The position numbers and the translations under genes were made by a program. A stretch of DNA of 64,000 bases from Deltaproteobacteria bacterium. Its GTDB lineage: Bacteria; Myxococcota_A; Polyangia; JAAYKL01. Below, in pieces: positions 51,816 to 60,036 of the stretch. Position 1 is the stretch's first letter; each line of letters opens with the position of its first letter. Location: NCBI GenBank assembly GCA_030595125.1, contig JAUVDV010000005.1, forward strand, positions 27,878 through 91,877. The letters run 5' to 3'. A model generated the notes under the pieces. That model did not search any database. It was not told the origin of the DNA and worked only from the letters and a program-made list of their open reading frames with translations.

Positions 51816-52982
51816 ATGCTGACAACCGCATTGCTTATCGCCGTCGTGATCATTCTTCTTGTATTGATCGTGATCCAGCTCACGGGATCGACCCGAGTGA
51901 ACACTCGCCTCGACGAGTTCAACCGGCAAGTCGGCACCCAGACGGAGCAGGGCGAGGCGCGCATCCAGCGTCTGGAGGAAATCTTCCGTGGATTGGAAAA
52001 GGATCTTCGCGAAGATGTTGAGGGCGTTCGCGTCAAGGTTGATGAATCTCTCCAAAAGAATACCGGCCAACTCGGCGATCGTGTCAAGGAGCTCATAAAG
52101 GCCAACAATGAACAGCTGGCCCATATCAGCGAAAAGGTAGAGGAACGTCTTGATAAAGGTTTCGAGAAAACCACCACTGTTTTTGCTGACGTGCTCAAGC
52201 GACTGGCCTTGATAGACAAGGCGCAAGAAAAGATCGCCGAGCTTTCGGGAAACGTGGTTTCACTTCAGGAGGTGCTGGCTGACAAACGTTCGCGCGGCGC
52301 TTTTGGCGAAGTACAATTGAGCGCGCTCATCTCCAACGTGATGCCGGAAAAGAGCTATTCGCTACAGCACACCTTCGATAACGGCGTGCGCGCCGACTGT
52401 GTCCTGTTTCTGCCCGAACCGACCGGCACCCTCTGTATCGACTCAAAGTTTCCGCTGGAAAGCTATCAGCGTATGACCGACACGATGCTGGGCGATGCAG
52501 ATCGAAAGTCCGCCGAGCAGCAATTTCGTCAGGACATCAAGAAGCACATCAAGGATATTTCCTCCAAATATATCATTCCCGGTGAAACGTCCGATGGCGC
52601 GGTGATGTTTATCCCGGCCGAGGCGGTCTTTGCCGAAATCCATGGCCACTATCCCGAACTGGTGGAAGATGCGCACCGGGCTCGCGTCTGGCTGACCTCG
52701 CCCACCACGATGATGGCGGTGCTCACCACGTCGCGCGCTGTGCTCAAGGATGTCGCTACGCGCAAGCAGGTGAACATTATCCAGGATCATCTGGTTGCGC
52801 TTTCGCAGGATTTTGGTCGCTTTCAGGATCGCATGGACAAGCTCGCCGGGCACATCGACCAGGCCAACCGAGATGTTTCCGACGTCAATAAATCCGCCAA
52901 AAAGATCACCAGTCGTTTCACCAAGATCGAACAGGTTGAGTTGGAGGGTGAGGATTTCGGGACACTGAAAGATTCAGAATAA
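51816..52982 (+). CDS. rmuC: RmuC-family DNA recombination protein
   Basis: A 388-residue protein with an N-terminal membrane helix (MLTTALLIAVVIILLVLIVI), a long charged coiled coil (about residues 25-150) and the RmuC domain: RSRGAFGEVQLSALISNVMP, DCVLFLPEPTGTLCIDSKFP and VWLTSPTTMMAVLTTSRAVL. The CIDSKFPLESY block carries the nuclease-like acidic and Lys residues. RmuC limits inversions at short inverted repeats in E. coli. ATG 51816 follows GGAAG; an upstream in-frame TTG adds only 4 residues. Confidence 0.92.
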   Translation: MLTTALLIAVVIILLVLIVIQLTGSTRVNTRLDEFNRQVGTQTEQGEARIQRLEEIFRGLEKDLREDVEGVRVKVDESLQKNTGQLGDRVKELIKANNEQLAHISEKVEERLDKGFEKTTTVFADVLKRLALIDKAQEKIAELSGNVVSLQEVLADKRSRGAFGEVQLSALISNVMPEKSYSLQHTFDNGVRADCVLFLPEPTGTLCIDSKFPLESYQRMTDTMLGDADRKSAEQQFRQDIKKHIKDISSKYIIPGETSDGAVMFIPAEAVFAEIHGHYPELVEDAHRARVWLTSPTTMMAVLTTSRAVLKDVATRKQVNIIQDHLVALSQDFGRFQDRMDKLAGHIDQANRDVSDVNKSAKKITSRFTKIEQVELEGEDFGTLKDSE

Positions 52983-52996
52983 CGGCGGGGAGCCGG

Positions 52997-53842
52997 CTAG
53001 ATTTCTCTTATCACATAAGTGTTTGTCGGAATTCCAAGGTCGCTCGAAACTACGGGGCACTTGGTCAGGAACAAAAAGAAGATCTTCCTGGGATGGTCGT
53101 TGAGGCTCTCGTAGTTGCCCTGTCCCTTGGCGATCACCATATCTGCGGAATTGAATTTTTGGACGAACTCAGGCGAGCAGTCCGGAAGCCAGGTGCCGGG
53201 CGTGTCCGCTCCATTGGAAATAACGTCAAATCTCTCGGTGAGCCCGGAGCGTTTCGCGTCGTCGAGGGTGGCGTCGTTGATAGTCGGCGCGCCCCGGACC
53301 GCCACGGTGACCTTTGATCCGATCTGCTCGAGCAGGGGTCGATCGAAAACGATCTCGCCGGCGTTGTCGGCCAGGAACAGAACGTCCTTCGCGCCCGAGA
53401 TAGCTTTTTCGAGCGCCTGGACGGCGGCTTCATCCAGCGGCCTGGTCAGGGCCTCTTGGAATGTTTTTCCAACGTCGGCCTCCACGGCGGTCTTGGCGCC
53501 CAGATCGATGGCGTTGCCAGCGATGGAGAACTTCACGGCGGTCGCGAAGGGATCCGCGCTTTTTGCTATAGCTCTGTCGACTTGCGGCAGTAGCTTGAGC
53601 GCCGCTTCCGTGTCAGCGATTTTTCTTTGAAGATACGGATCCGGATCTTCCGATACCTCGCGAATCACGCGGTGAATGTCTCGGCCGATGACAGGGGGAG
53701 GGATGCTCCAGTCGAGTTGTTGCGCCAGGCCCAGCGTTCGGCGTAGCAATGCTGTGGTTCTCTCTTCATCGAGATCCAGGGCTCTCGCCGCTTCCAGCGC
53801 CTGGCGAAGAAAGCAGGGTATGCAATCAAAGTAGGTTTTCAT
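52997..53842 (-). CDS. DUF89 (damage-control phosphatase-like) protein
   Basis: A 281-residue protein of the DUF89 family. The start MKTYFDCIPCFLRQALEAAR with CxxC is the bacterial/archaeal subtype. The metal-site motifs are FLADNAGEIVFDRPLL, GAPTINDATLDDA and VIAKGQGNYESL. Members studied so far are metal-dependent phosphatases that remove damaged phospho-metabolites. GAGGAAAA precedes ATG 53842, and this start lies inside the end of the upstream sigma-54 activator gene (17-bp overlap), so the two are co-translated. The link to the ORP-like operon is unexplained. Confidence 0.88.
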   Translation of the reverse strand: MKTYFDCIPCFLRQALEAARALDLDEERTTALLRRTLGLAQQLDWSIPPPVIGRDIHRVIREVSEDPDPYLQRKIADTEAALKLLPQVDRAIAKSADPFATAVKFSIAGNAIDLGAKTAVEADVGKTFQEALTRPLDEAAVQALEKAISGAKDVLFLADNAGEIVFDRPLLEQIGSKVTVAVRGAPTINDATLDDAKRSGLTERFDVISNGADTPGTWLPDCSPEFVQKFNSADMVIAKGQGNYESLNDHPRKIFFLFLTKCPVVSSDLGIPTNTYVIREI

Positions 53843-55223
53843 TTTTCCTCTTGCCGCTTCGACCATCCACTTGAGGAACATCGATCCTCAGCGACTTGAT
53901 CTTGCGATACAGGGTGCTCGGGTCAATGTCCAGGTCTCTCGCAGTGAGGGCACGGTTGCCATCGTACTTTTTCAGGGTTTCGGTGATCAGCATCGCCTCC
54001 ATGGACTTGAGACTCATCCCGTCGTCCACTTCGAGAAGACCGCGCCGTGCCCCTTCGTTGAAAGGAGGAGGCAAGTGTTGAAGCTGGATCATGCCGCTAT
54101 GGCAAAGCACGAATGCGTGTTCCATGATGTTCGCGAGCTCCCTGATGTTTCCCGGATAATCATGTCCCACCAGGACGGCCAGCGCTTCTCGGGAAAGGCC
54201 GGGGATATCTTTTCCCTGCAGCGTGTTGAACTTGGCAATGAAGTGATCGAGCAGCAAGGGAATATCCTGCCGGCGTTCGCGAAGCGGAGGTATTTCAATG
54301 CTGACCACGTTGATGCGGTAGAAAAGGTCCTCTCGGAACGCGCCGTCGCGAACCATCTTTCCCAGGTCCTTGTTGGTGGCGACTATGACTCTCACATCAA
54401 CTTCGACGGACTCGACGGATCCGAGCGGCTCGAATGTCCTCTCCTGCAACACCCGGAGCAACCGCACCTGCATGGCGGGGGAGATGTCGCCGATTTCATC
54501 CAGAAGGAGCGTTCCTCCGTCGGCGCTCGCGAATCGGCCGGGCTTGTCCCGCGTGGCATCGGTGAACGCCCCTGCCTTGTAACCGAAGAGTTCCGATTCC
54601 AGCAGGGTATCCGGAAGTGCCCCGCAGTTGATCGCGACAAATCCTTTGTTTCGTCTGGGGGATAGATTGTGAATGGCCCGGGCAAAGAGCTCCTTGCCCG
54701 TCCCCGAAGCCCCGGTGATCAAGACGGTGCTGGTGCTGTCGGCTATGCGGGGCAGGAGATCGAAGAGCCGTGTGATGGCGGGGCTCTTGCCCACGATGTC
54801 GGAGTGGGTGTGTTTTTCCAGAAGCTTCTTTCGCAGTTCCTCGACTTGCCTCAAGTCTGAAAAGGTCTCCACGCCCCCGATAACCTCTCCATTATTGTCG
54901 TGGAGAACGGCAGCCGAAATCTTTATCGGTATCCGCTCGCCGGTCGAATCGATGATATATGCGGTCATGCCCATGACCGATTTGCCGGTCGAAAGCGTCT
55001 TCTTCAACGCGCAGTTGTTTTCACAGATGTTTGCTCTGAAAACCTCGCTGCATCGTTGCCCTATTGCGTTCTTGCGGCTCACACCGGTTATTTCTTCCGC
55101 CGCCCGGTTGAATGAAGTTATTCGCCAGCTCAGATCAACCGTGAAGACCCCCTCGTTGATTGAATCGAGGATCACGTCGTTGTGATTTCCCGTCTTGGCG
55201 ACCATTTGTTTGAAGTACCCCAT
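53826..55223 (-). CDS. PAS-domain sigma-54-dependent transcriptional activator
   Basis: A 465-residue enhancer-binding protein from ATG 55223. The N-terminal PAS domain (about residues 12-125) has a Cys set, RCSEVFRANICENNC, that could serve redox or metal sensing. The AAA+ domain has Walker A GASGTGKE and the sigma-54 loop GAFTDA in place of canonical GAFTGA. The Fis-type helix-turn-helix is YDGNRALTARDLDIDPSTLY. No receiver domain is present, so it acts without a kinase. It is divergent from the NifX-like gene, the position of the known regulator of orange-protein operons in Desulfovibrio. An in-frame extension to 55790 is antisense to the next gene and rejected. Confidence 0.88.
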   Translation of the reverse strand: MGYFKQMVAKTGNHNDVILDSINEGVFTVDLSWRITSFNRAAEEITGVSRKNAIGQRCSEVFRANICENNCALKKTLSTGKSVMGMTAYIIDSTGERIPIKISAAVLHDNNGEVIGGVETFSDLRQVEELRKKLLEKHTHSDIVGKSPAITRLFDLLPRIADSTSTVLITGASGTGKELFARAIHNLSPRRNKGFVAINCGALPDTLLESELFGYKAGAFTDATRDKPGRFASADGGTLLLDEIGDISPAMQVRLLRVLQERTFEPLGSVESVEVDVRVIVATNKDLGKMVRDGAFREDLFYRINVVSIEIPPLRERRQDIPLLLDHFIAKFNTLQGKDIPGLSREALAVLVGHDYPGNIRELANIMEHAFVLCHSGMIQLQHLPPPFNEGARRGLLEVDDGMSLKSMEAMLITETLKKYDGNRALTARDLDIDPSTLYRKIKSLRIDVPQVDGRSGKRKNENLL

Positions 55224-55349
55224 GGCAATGCAATATGCAAGAAAGGTATTGAACATTCGTGCAGAACCGCACGAGAAAGCAAATAACATACGCCTCATGA
55301 GAGGGCGCAATCTGTCGGAATTCATTCGGTTTATAGCGATATGTCCGGA

Positions 55350-55366
55350 TTGGAATGAATGTTGCT
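55350..55366 (+). promoter_or_regulatory. Sigma-54 promoter of the ORP-like operon, inside a perfect inverted repeat
   Basis: TTGGAATGAATGTTGCT fits the sigma-54 pattern with GG and GC exactly 10 bp apart. The bases between and after the elements form a perfect inverted repeat (AATGAATG at 55354-55361, CATTCATT at 55367-55374) whose loop holds the -12 TTGC. The predicted start, about 55377, is only a few bases before ATG 55381, so the first mRNA would be almost leaderless unless that start is wrong. Confidence 0.55.
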
Positions 55367-55380
55367 CATTCATTTCGGTG

Positions 55381-55767
55381 ATGAGAGTGGGAATCCCAAT
55401 ACTGCGAGACAGGATCTCGCCTGTCTTCGACGTTTCGGAGCGACTTTTGCTCATAGACGTCGAAGGAGGCCGCGTACTTCGGCGGACGGAAGTACTCATG
55501 GAAAAGGCCGGGCACGTCGCAAGGGCCGAGCTCATAGCGAAACTCGGTGTGCATGTCTTGATTTGCGGTGCGGTGTCCAGGCCGCTCGAGGCGATACTCG
55601 TCTCGGCGGGTGTGAAGATCATCCCGAACACCTGCGGTGTAGTGGAAGAGATATTGGATGCATTTGTTTGCGACCATTTTACAGAACAAGCGTTCTTGAT
55701 GCCCGGCTGCCAGGGCCGTCGTCGTCGTTTTCGACATCGCGGTGGACGTGGCGGGCCTCGAAGATAG
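55381..55767 (+). CDS. NifX/NifB-like dinitrogenase-cofactor domain protein (ORP-like)
   Basis: A 128-residue protein with the Fe-Mo cofactor-binding fold seen in NifX, NifY and the Desulfovibrio orange protein. It begins MRVGIPILRDRISPVFDVSE and has a LICGAVSRPLEAILVSAGV block and IIPNTCGVVEEIL. The C-terminus (GCQGRRRRFRHRGGRGGPRR) is strongly basic. ATG 55381 gives the family N-terminus; longer in-frame starts to 55195 run into the regulator region. It probably binds a metal-sulfur cluster. No nitrogenase genes are present, so nitrogen fixation is not implied. Confidence 0.78.
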   Translation: MRVGIPILRDRISPVFDVSERLLLIDVEGGRVLRRTEVLMEKAGHVARAELIAKLGVHVLICGAVSRPLEAILVSAGVKIIPNTCGVVEEILDAFVCDHFTEQAFLMPGCQGRRRRFRHRGGRGGPRR

Positions 55768-55788
55768 GACGAAGAAAGGAAGAAGATC

Positions 55789-56175
55789 ATGCCAAGTGGA
55801 GACAGAACAGGACCTTCGGGAATGGGACCGATGACGGGACGCGCGGCCGGTTATTGCGCGGGATACCCGCAACCGGGTTTTGCGAATCCCGGCTTCGGGC
55901 AAGGCTACGGTGGACGCGGTAACGGTTGGGGGCGAGGTTACAGAGGAGGACGCGGTAACGGCCCGGGACGTGGTGGTGGATGGGGGCGCGGTGGTGGAGG
56001 GGGGTGGCGCAATCAACAATATCCGATGCCGCCCGTCGCGCCGGTTGTTCCGACGATCACAAGGGAACAGGAGCTGAACGCCCTGAAGCAACAGTTTGAA
56101 TACCTCGAGACCTCGTTGAACGAGGTGAAGAGAATGATTCAGGAAATGGAATCCGCGAAAGAAGATGAATCATGA
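55789..56175 (+). CDS. DUF5320-type Gly-rich small protein
   Basis: A 128-residue protein. It starts MPSGDRTGPSGMGPMTGRAA, the DUF5320 signature, common in anaerobe clusters beside NifX-like and MinD-like genes. The middle is Gly/Arg/Trp-rich (GRGNGWGRGYRGGRGN). The last 45 residues form a helix (EQELNALKQQFEYLETSLNE), probably a coiled coil. The stop overlaps the next start (ATGA). The function is unknown; a scaffold role in the complex is inference. Confidence 0.82.
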   Translation: MPSGDRTGPSGMGPMTGRAAGYCAGYPQPGFANPGFGQGYGGRGNGWGRGYRGGRGNGPGRGGGWGRGGGGGWRNQQYPMPPVAPVVPTITREQELNALKQQFEYLETSLNEVKRMIQEMESAKEDES

Positions 56176-56966
56176 AAGTAGCGGTGACAACGACCGGGCC
56201 CTCTCTGGACGCGGCAATCGACCCTCGGTTCGGTCGCTGTTCGCACTTTGTCTTTGTTGAAACGGACGATATGAGCTTCGAGGCTGTGCAAAATCCCAAC
56301 ATATCGCTTGGTGGCGGCGCGGGAATTCAATCGGCCCTGTTGCTGTCGGAGAAAGACGTGAAGTTCGTTCTGACCGGCAATTGCGGCCCGAATGCACATC
56401 AGACACTTTCGGCTGCAGAAATCGGTGTGATCACCGATTGCAGTGGTGTTGCCAGGAATGCGGTCGAACAATTCAAGAACGGTCAACTGAATACCGTTGA
56501 CAAACCCAATGTCGACGACCATTTCGGTATGGCGACCGATGAAAGGGTGCAGACAATGACAGGCGGAAGCATGGGTGGTGGAGGCGGTCGCGGTATGGGC
56601 GGCGGAGGCGGTCGCGGTATGGGTGGCGGCGGAGGTCGCGGTATGGGCGGCGGAGGAGGTCGCGGTATGGGTGGCGGAGGAGGTCGTGGTATGGGTGGCG
56701 GAGGCGGTCGCGGTATGGGCGGTGGTCAGGGTATGGAACCGGCGGTTATGGGGCCGGCGGCGACAAGTCCGAGCGCAGGCAGGCCGGGGATTATTGCTGT
56801 TGTGAATATGCAGGTCTGCAATTTGTGTGGAGCGTGTGAAGATTCTTGCCCATTGGGCGCCATCGCGGTTGATGAAACATTGCTTATCGACAGGAATAAA
56901 TGCGACGGCTGCGGTCTGTGCCTCGAAGCATGTCCCATCGACGCGCTGTCGCTGCGCAAGGCGTAG
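56172..56966 (+). CDS. NifX-like domain + Gly-rich linker + 2x[4Fe-4S] ferredoxin fusion
   Basis: A 264-residue fusion. Residues 1-115 are a NifX/ORP-type domain (MKVAVTTTGPSLDAAIDPRF, GNCGPNAHQTLSAAEIGV). Residues about 133-185 are six copies of an 8-residue Gly-rich unit (MGGGGGRG). Residues about 205-264 are a ferredoxin domain with CNLCGACEDSCP and CDGCGLCLEACP, two [4Fe-4S] sites. It fits electron transfer to or from the metal-sulfur cluster of the complex. It overlaps the upstream gene by ATGA and sits 21 nt before the MinD-like fusion. Confidence 0.87.
   Translation: MKVAVTTTGPSLDAAIDPRFGRCSHFVFVETDDMSFEAVQNPNISLGGGAGIQSALLLSEKDVKFVLTGNCGPNAHQTLSAAEIGVITDCSGVARNAVEQFKNGQLNTVDKPNVDDHFGMATDERVQTMTGGSMGGGGGRGMGGGGGRGMGGGGGRGMGGGGGRGMGGGGGRGMGGGGGRGMGGGQGMEPAVMGPAATSPSAGRPGIIAVVNMQVCNLCGACEDSCPLGAIAVDETLLIDRNKCDGCGLCLEACPIDALSLRKA
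56571..56714 (+). repeat. Six 24-bp tandem repeats coding MGGGGGRG
   Basis: Six near-identical 24-bp units encode the octapeptide MGGGGGRG and form the linker between the NifX-like and ferredoxin domains. Unit number may vary in frame. Confidence 0.85.
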
Positions 56967-56987
56967 ACGGGACGGCAACACCGGAAC

Positions 56988-58829
56988 ATGAAAAAAGCCA
57001 TGCGCATTGCTATCGCCAGCGGCAAGGGAGGGACGGGCAAGACCACTATCGCCACCAATCTGGCGGCAATCTTGTCCGCTCAAGGCCGGCCAACCGCCTA
57101 TCTCGATTGTGATGTCGAAGAGCCTAACGGACATATTTTTCTGAATCCGGTTATCAGTCAAAGAAGGCAGGTAACCATACCAGTACCCGAGGTTGACGAG
57201 TCCAGATGTACGCATTGCGGTGCATGCTCGAAGACGTGTCGTTACTCGGGAATAGTCATCATAAAGCAAACAGTGCTCACCTATCCCAGGATGTGCCACG
57301 GTTGCGGTGGCTGCAGCCTCGCGTGTACTGAAGACGCCATCCGTGAAGTCCCCCGACCAATAGGTATTGTCGAGAAGGGCGAATCGGAGAGCGGCGTGGT
57401 TTTTGTCCATGGTCTGCTCGATGTCGGCGAGGCCATGGCGCCTCCTGTGATCCGCGCGGTGCTCGAAGAGGCGCCGGATGGTCATACGCTGATACTGGAC
57501 TCACCGCCGGGAACTTCATGTCCGGTCATCGAGTCTGTCAGGACGGCCGATGTTGTGCTCCTGGTCACGGAGCCGACGCCTTTCGGTCTCAACGACTTGA
57601 AGTTGGCCGTGGAAATGGTGCGCGCGCTGGGGCTGCCGTTCGGGGTGGCAATAAACCGTGTCGGGGTGGGAGATCGGAATGTTTTCAATTTTTGCGAACG
57701 AGAGAACATACCGATCCTGATGGAGCTACCCGATGATCGCGAAATCGCAAAAGCGTACTCGAAAGGGAAGATGGTGACATCGGCGCTCCCCGAGTTGAGG
57801 CCGCTCTTTGAAAAACTGGCAATCAATCTGGAAAAGATCGCGCATGGGACCAGACCGAAAATCGTACCTCCCGTCGAGCCTGCGCAATCGCTCGCGAAAC
57901 CTCCGCGGCTTCCTTCCGAGAGCCTGCCGACCGGCATGACGCGTTCGGCGCCGGAGCTGGTCGTCATCAGCGGAAAAGGAGGCACCGGCAAGACCAGCGT
58001 TGTCGCTTCTTTTATTGCGCTGGCAAGGAGTGCTGTTGCGGTAGATTGCGACGTGGACGCCGCGGATTTGCACCTGGTTCTCAATCCGACCGTTCAGAAG
58101 CGATGGTCGTTTTCGGGCGGGCACGAGGCTCATATCGATGAGACTGCCTGTGCCGGTTGCGGAACATGCGCCGAGCATTGTCGCTTCGATGCTATTCGAC
58201 TCAGGCAAAACGGCACGATAACCGTGTATGGGGTAAATCCCATATCCTGCGAGGGATGCGGGATCTGCGCTGATATATGTCCACAGGAGGCAGCAAAGAT
58301 GATTCCCTCGGTAAACGGGGAATGGTTTGTGTCGAATACCTCCTTTGGTCCCATGGTGCACGCCAGACTGGGCATTGCCCAGGAAAACAGCGGAAAGCTC
58401 GTTTCTCTCGTGCGCAAAGAGGCCACCGCCGTGGCCGATCTCGAAGAACGCGATATGATCATCGCCGACGGATCACCGGGGATCGGTTGTCCGGTTATCG
58501 CTTCCATCGCGGGGGCGAGAATGGCGTTGGTGGTAACCGAGCCCACACTTTCCGGCCTGCACGACATGAAGAGGGTGGCACAGTTGACCAGGTACTTCAA
58601 AACAAGGACTGCGGTATGCATCAACAAGTCGGATATCAATCCCGAGATGGCCGACCAGCTGGAGAGAGAGGCGCTGGCGTTGGAGATCCCCGTGCTTTGC
58701 CGTATTCCATACGATCCTGCGGTTACGCGTGCGCAGGTGCAGGGAAAGACCGTGGTCGAGATCGGGGACAGTCCGGCTGCAAGAGAAATTCGGACGCTCT
58801 GGAAGCAGGTACAAGAGGAGTTGGTTTGA
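56988..58829 (+). CDS. Tandem fusion of two MinD-superfamily ATPases with inserted ferredoxin domains
   Basis: A 613-residue protein holding two copies of the MinD-type P-loop ATPase with an inserted ferredoxin domain. Copy 1 (about 1-285) has Walker A ASGKGGTGKTTIATN, then CTHCGACSKTCRYSG and CHGCGGCSLACTED. Copy 2 (about 320-610) has ISGKGGTGKTSVVAS, CAGCGTCAEHCRFDA and CEGCGICADICPQEA. In Desulfovibrio orp operons and many archaea these are two separate neighbouring genes. The fusion fixes a 1:1 ratio and makes an intramolecular dimer possible. A role in assembling or handing over a metal-sulfur cluster is inference. Confidence 0.9.
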   Translation: MKKAMRIAIASGKGGTGKTTIATNLAAILSAQGRPTAYLDCDVEEPNGHIFLNPVISQRRQVTIPVPEVDESRCTHCGACSKTCRYSGIVIIKQTVLTYPRMCHGCGGCSLACTEDAIREVPRPIGIVEKGESESGVVFVHGLLDVGEAMAPPVIRAVLEEAPDGHTLILDSPPGTSCPVIESVRTADVVLLVTEPTPFGLNDLKLAVEMVRALGLPFGVAINRVGVGDRNVFNFCERENIPILMELPDDREIAKAYSKGKMVTSALPELRPLFEKLAINLEKIAHGTRPKIVPPVEPAQSLAKPPRLPSESLPTGMTRSAPELVVISGKGGTGKTSVVASFIALARSAVAVDCDVDAADLHLVLNPTVQKRWSFSGGHEAHIDETACAGCGTCAEHCRFDAIRLRQNGTITVYGVNPISCEGCGICADICPQEAAKMIPSVNGEWFVSNTSFGPMVHARLGIAQENSGKLVSLVRKEATAVADLEERDMIIADGSPGIGCPVIASIAGARMALVVTEPTLSGLHDMKRVAQLTRYFKTRTAVCINKSDINPEMADQLEREALALEIPVLCRIPYDPAVTRAQVQGKTVVEIGDSPAAREIRTLWKQVQEELV

Positions 58830-58848
58830 GGCGAAAAAGGAGAATGAT

Positions 58849-59313
58849 GTGATAACTGCTTCCGAGTTCGACAACCTCATCAAGGGGTTTCAAAAGCGAT
58901 TGGTGGAAGAAACCGGTGAGTGCTACTCCGAAACCGTGATCAGGCACTGGTTGCAACCGAGAAATCCTTTCGTCATGGAAAACCCCGATGGTCACGCCAG
59001 GGTTACAGGACCGTGCAAGGACACCATGGAAGTGTTTCTCCGTGTGAGTAGCAATATTGTAACAGGCGCAAGCTTCACGACCGACGGCTGCATCACATCC
59101 ATCGCATCGGGCAGCATGGCGGTGGAACTGGCCGAGGGAAAGAGCGTTTCGAATGTGAGGGAAATATCCCAGGATGACATCCTGAACGGGCTCGGAGGCC
59201 TGCCGGAGGAGAGCCGGCACTGTGCGCTCCTGGCGTCCGACACGTTACGTGCCGCCGTTGACGACTATGTTCGTTTTATCGCAGAACCATGGAAAAGACT
59301 CTACCGGCACTAA
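58849..59313 (+). CDS. NifU-like iron-sulfur scaffold protein
   Basis: A 154-residue protein with the IscU/NifU-N-type pattern: a Cys block in GPCKDTMEVFLRV (Cys about residue 52), TTDGCITSIASGSMAVELAE (Cys about residue 82) and SRHCALLASDTLRAAVDDY (Cys about residue 125). These three Cys ligate a transient cluster in the family. GTG 58849 follows AAGGAG by 7 nt, which decides the start. It is 19 nt downstream of the double-MinD gene and ends the ORP-like operon. The convergent lipoprotein gene follows after 8 nt. Confidence 0.82.
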   Translation: MITASEFDNLIKGFQKRLVEETGECYSETVIRHWLQPRNPFVMENPDGHARVTGPCKDTMEVFLRVSSNIVTGASFTTDGCITSIASGSMAVELAEGKSVSNVREISQDDILNGLGGLPEESRHCALLASDTLRAAVDDYVRFIAEPWKRLYRH

Positions 59314-59321
59314 TACCGGCG

Positions 59322-60014
59322 CTAATTCCAGTCCTCGACCGGGGAGTCAACAGACCACAGATTCACGCAGTAGGTTTCGCCGTCGACCACGAATGTGGAC
59401 GTGTAGTCGCCCCAGTCGACGGTGACCTCTTCAAGGAATAGATCCGTGCCCTCGAACACGATGTCGTCGTTCCAGGGTTGCGTCGCGTTCACTGCGGTCA
59501 CATCAATTATTCCCGCCGTGCCGAGAAAGAGCTGGGCGCAGTTCTCCATGTCGTAGCCGAAACAATCGAGCCCCAGAAGAACGCAGGTATCACAGTCCGC
59601 GTACTGGATCGTGCCCGACAGGTTGAAGGCCGCCACGCCCAGGTCGTACAACCCCAGGGACAGTCCATGCCACGAGTTCGTTCCCGCGTACTGGATGTCG
59701 TACACATTGACGCCGATGAAGCCTCCCCAGTTGTAACCGCCGGCGGTAATCTCGTTACTCGGCCAGGTGTCTTCGGTGGTGTCGCACTCATCGGAATCGG
59801 TGTCGCTATCAGTATCCGAGTCGGTGTCCGAGTCGGTGTCCGAGTCCGTGTCGCTATCCGTATCCGAGTCCGAGTCCGAGTCCGAGTCACCGTCCGAGTC
59901 GGTGTCCGAGTCGCCGTCGGCCCCCGCATCGATGTACAGCCCCGGGGGTTCGGAGCCACAAGCCGCGATCAGTAGCATTGAAAGCACTATTGTTGTTTTT
60001 GAAAACCGTCCCAT
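59322..60014 (-). CDS. Asp-Ser linker lipoprotein
   Basis: A 230-residue lipoprotein from ATG 60014: signal peptide MGRFSKTTIVLSMLLIAACG with lipobox IAAC. Then a linker of about 45 residues of Asp-Ser/Asp-Thr, and a C-terminal domain of about 140 residues (TWPSNEITAGGYNWGGFIGV, GTIQYADCDTCVLLGLDCFG). The C-terminal domain is not recognised; its Cys pairs suggest disulfides. It is probably co-transcribed with the next lipoprotein gene upstream (60037-60978), separated by 22 nt. Confidence 0.75.
   Translation of the reverse strand: MGRFSKTTIVLSMLLIAACGSEPPGLYIDAGADGDSDTDSDGDSDSDSDSDTDSDTDSDTDSDTDSDTDSDTDSDECDTTEDTWPSNEITAGGYNWGGFIGVNVYDIQYAGTNSWHGLSLGLYDLGVAAFNLSGTIQYADCDTCVLLGLDCFGYDMENCAQLFLGTAGIIDVTAVNATQPWNDDIVFEGTDLFLEEVTVDWGDYTSTFVVDGETYCVNLWSVDSPVEDWN
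59796..59925 (-). repeat. Hexanucleotide Asp-Ser/Asp-Thr coding repeat
   Basis: About twenty GAC-TC[CG] / GA[CT]-AC[CG] type 6-bp units (coding strand) make the Asp-Ser linker of the lipoprotein gene. Confidence 0.8.
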
Positions 60015-60036
60015 TTTATTCGCCTTTCTAATTGCT

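Noticed and set aside
55224..55790. N-terminal extension of the PAS activator
   Set aside because: It lies antisense to the NifX-like gene, is Ser/Arg-rich and has no domain; the PAS domain begins after 55223.
56571..56714. CRISPR-like array
   Set aside because: The 24-bp units are contiguous, in frame and without spacers; it is a coding minisatellite.
55381..59313. Nitrogen-fixation genes
   Set aside because: NifX-like and NifU-like domains are present, but no nifHDK or nifEN, and the context is that of orange-protein operons.
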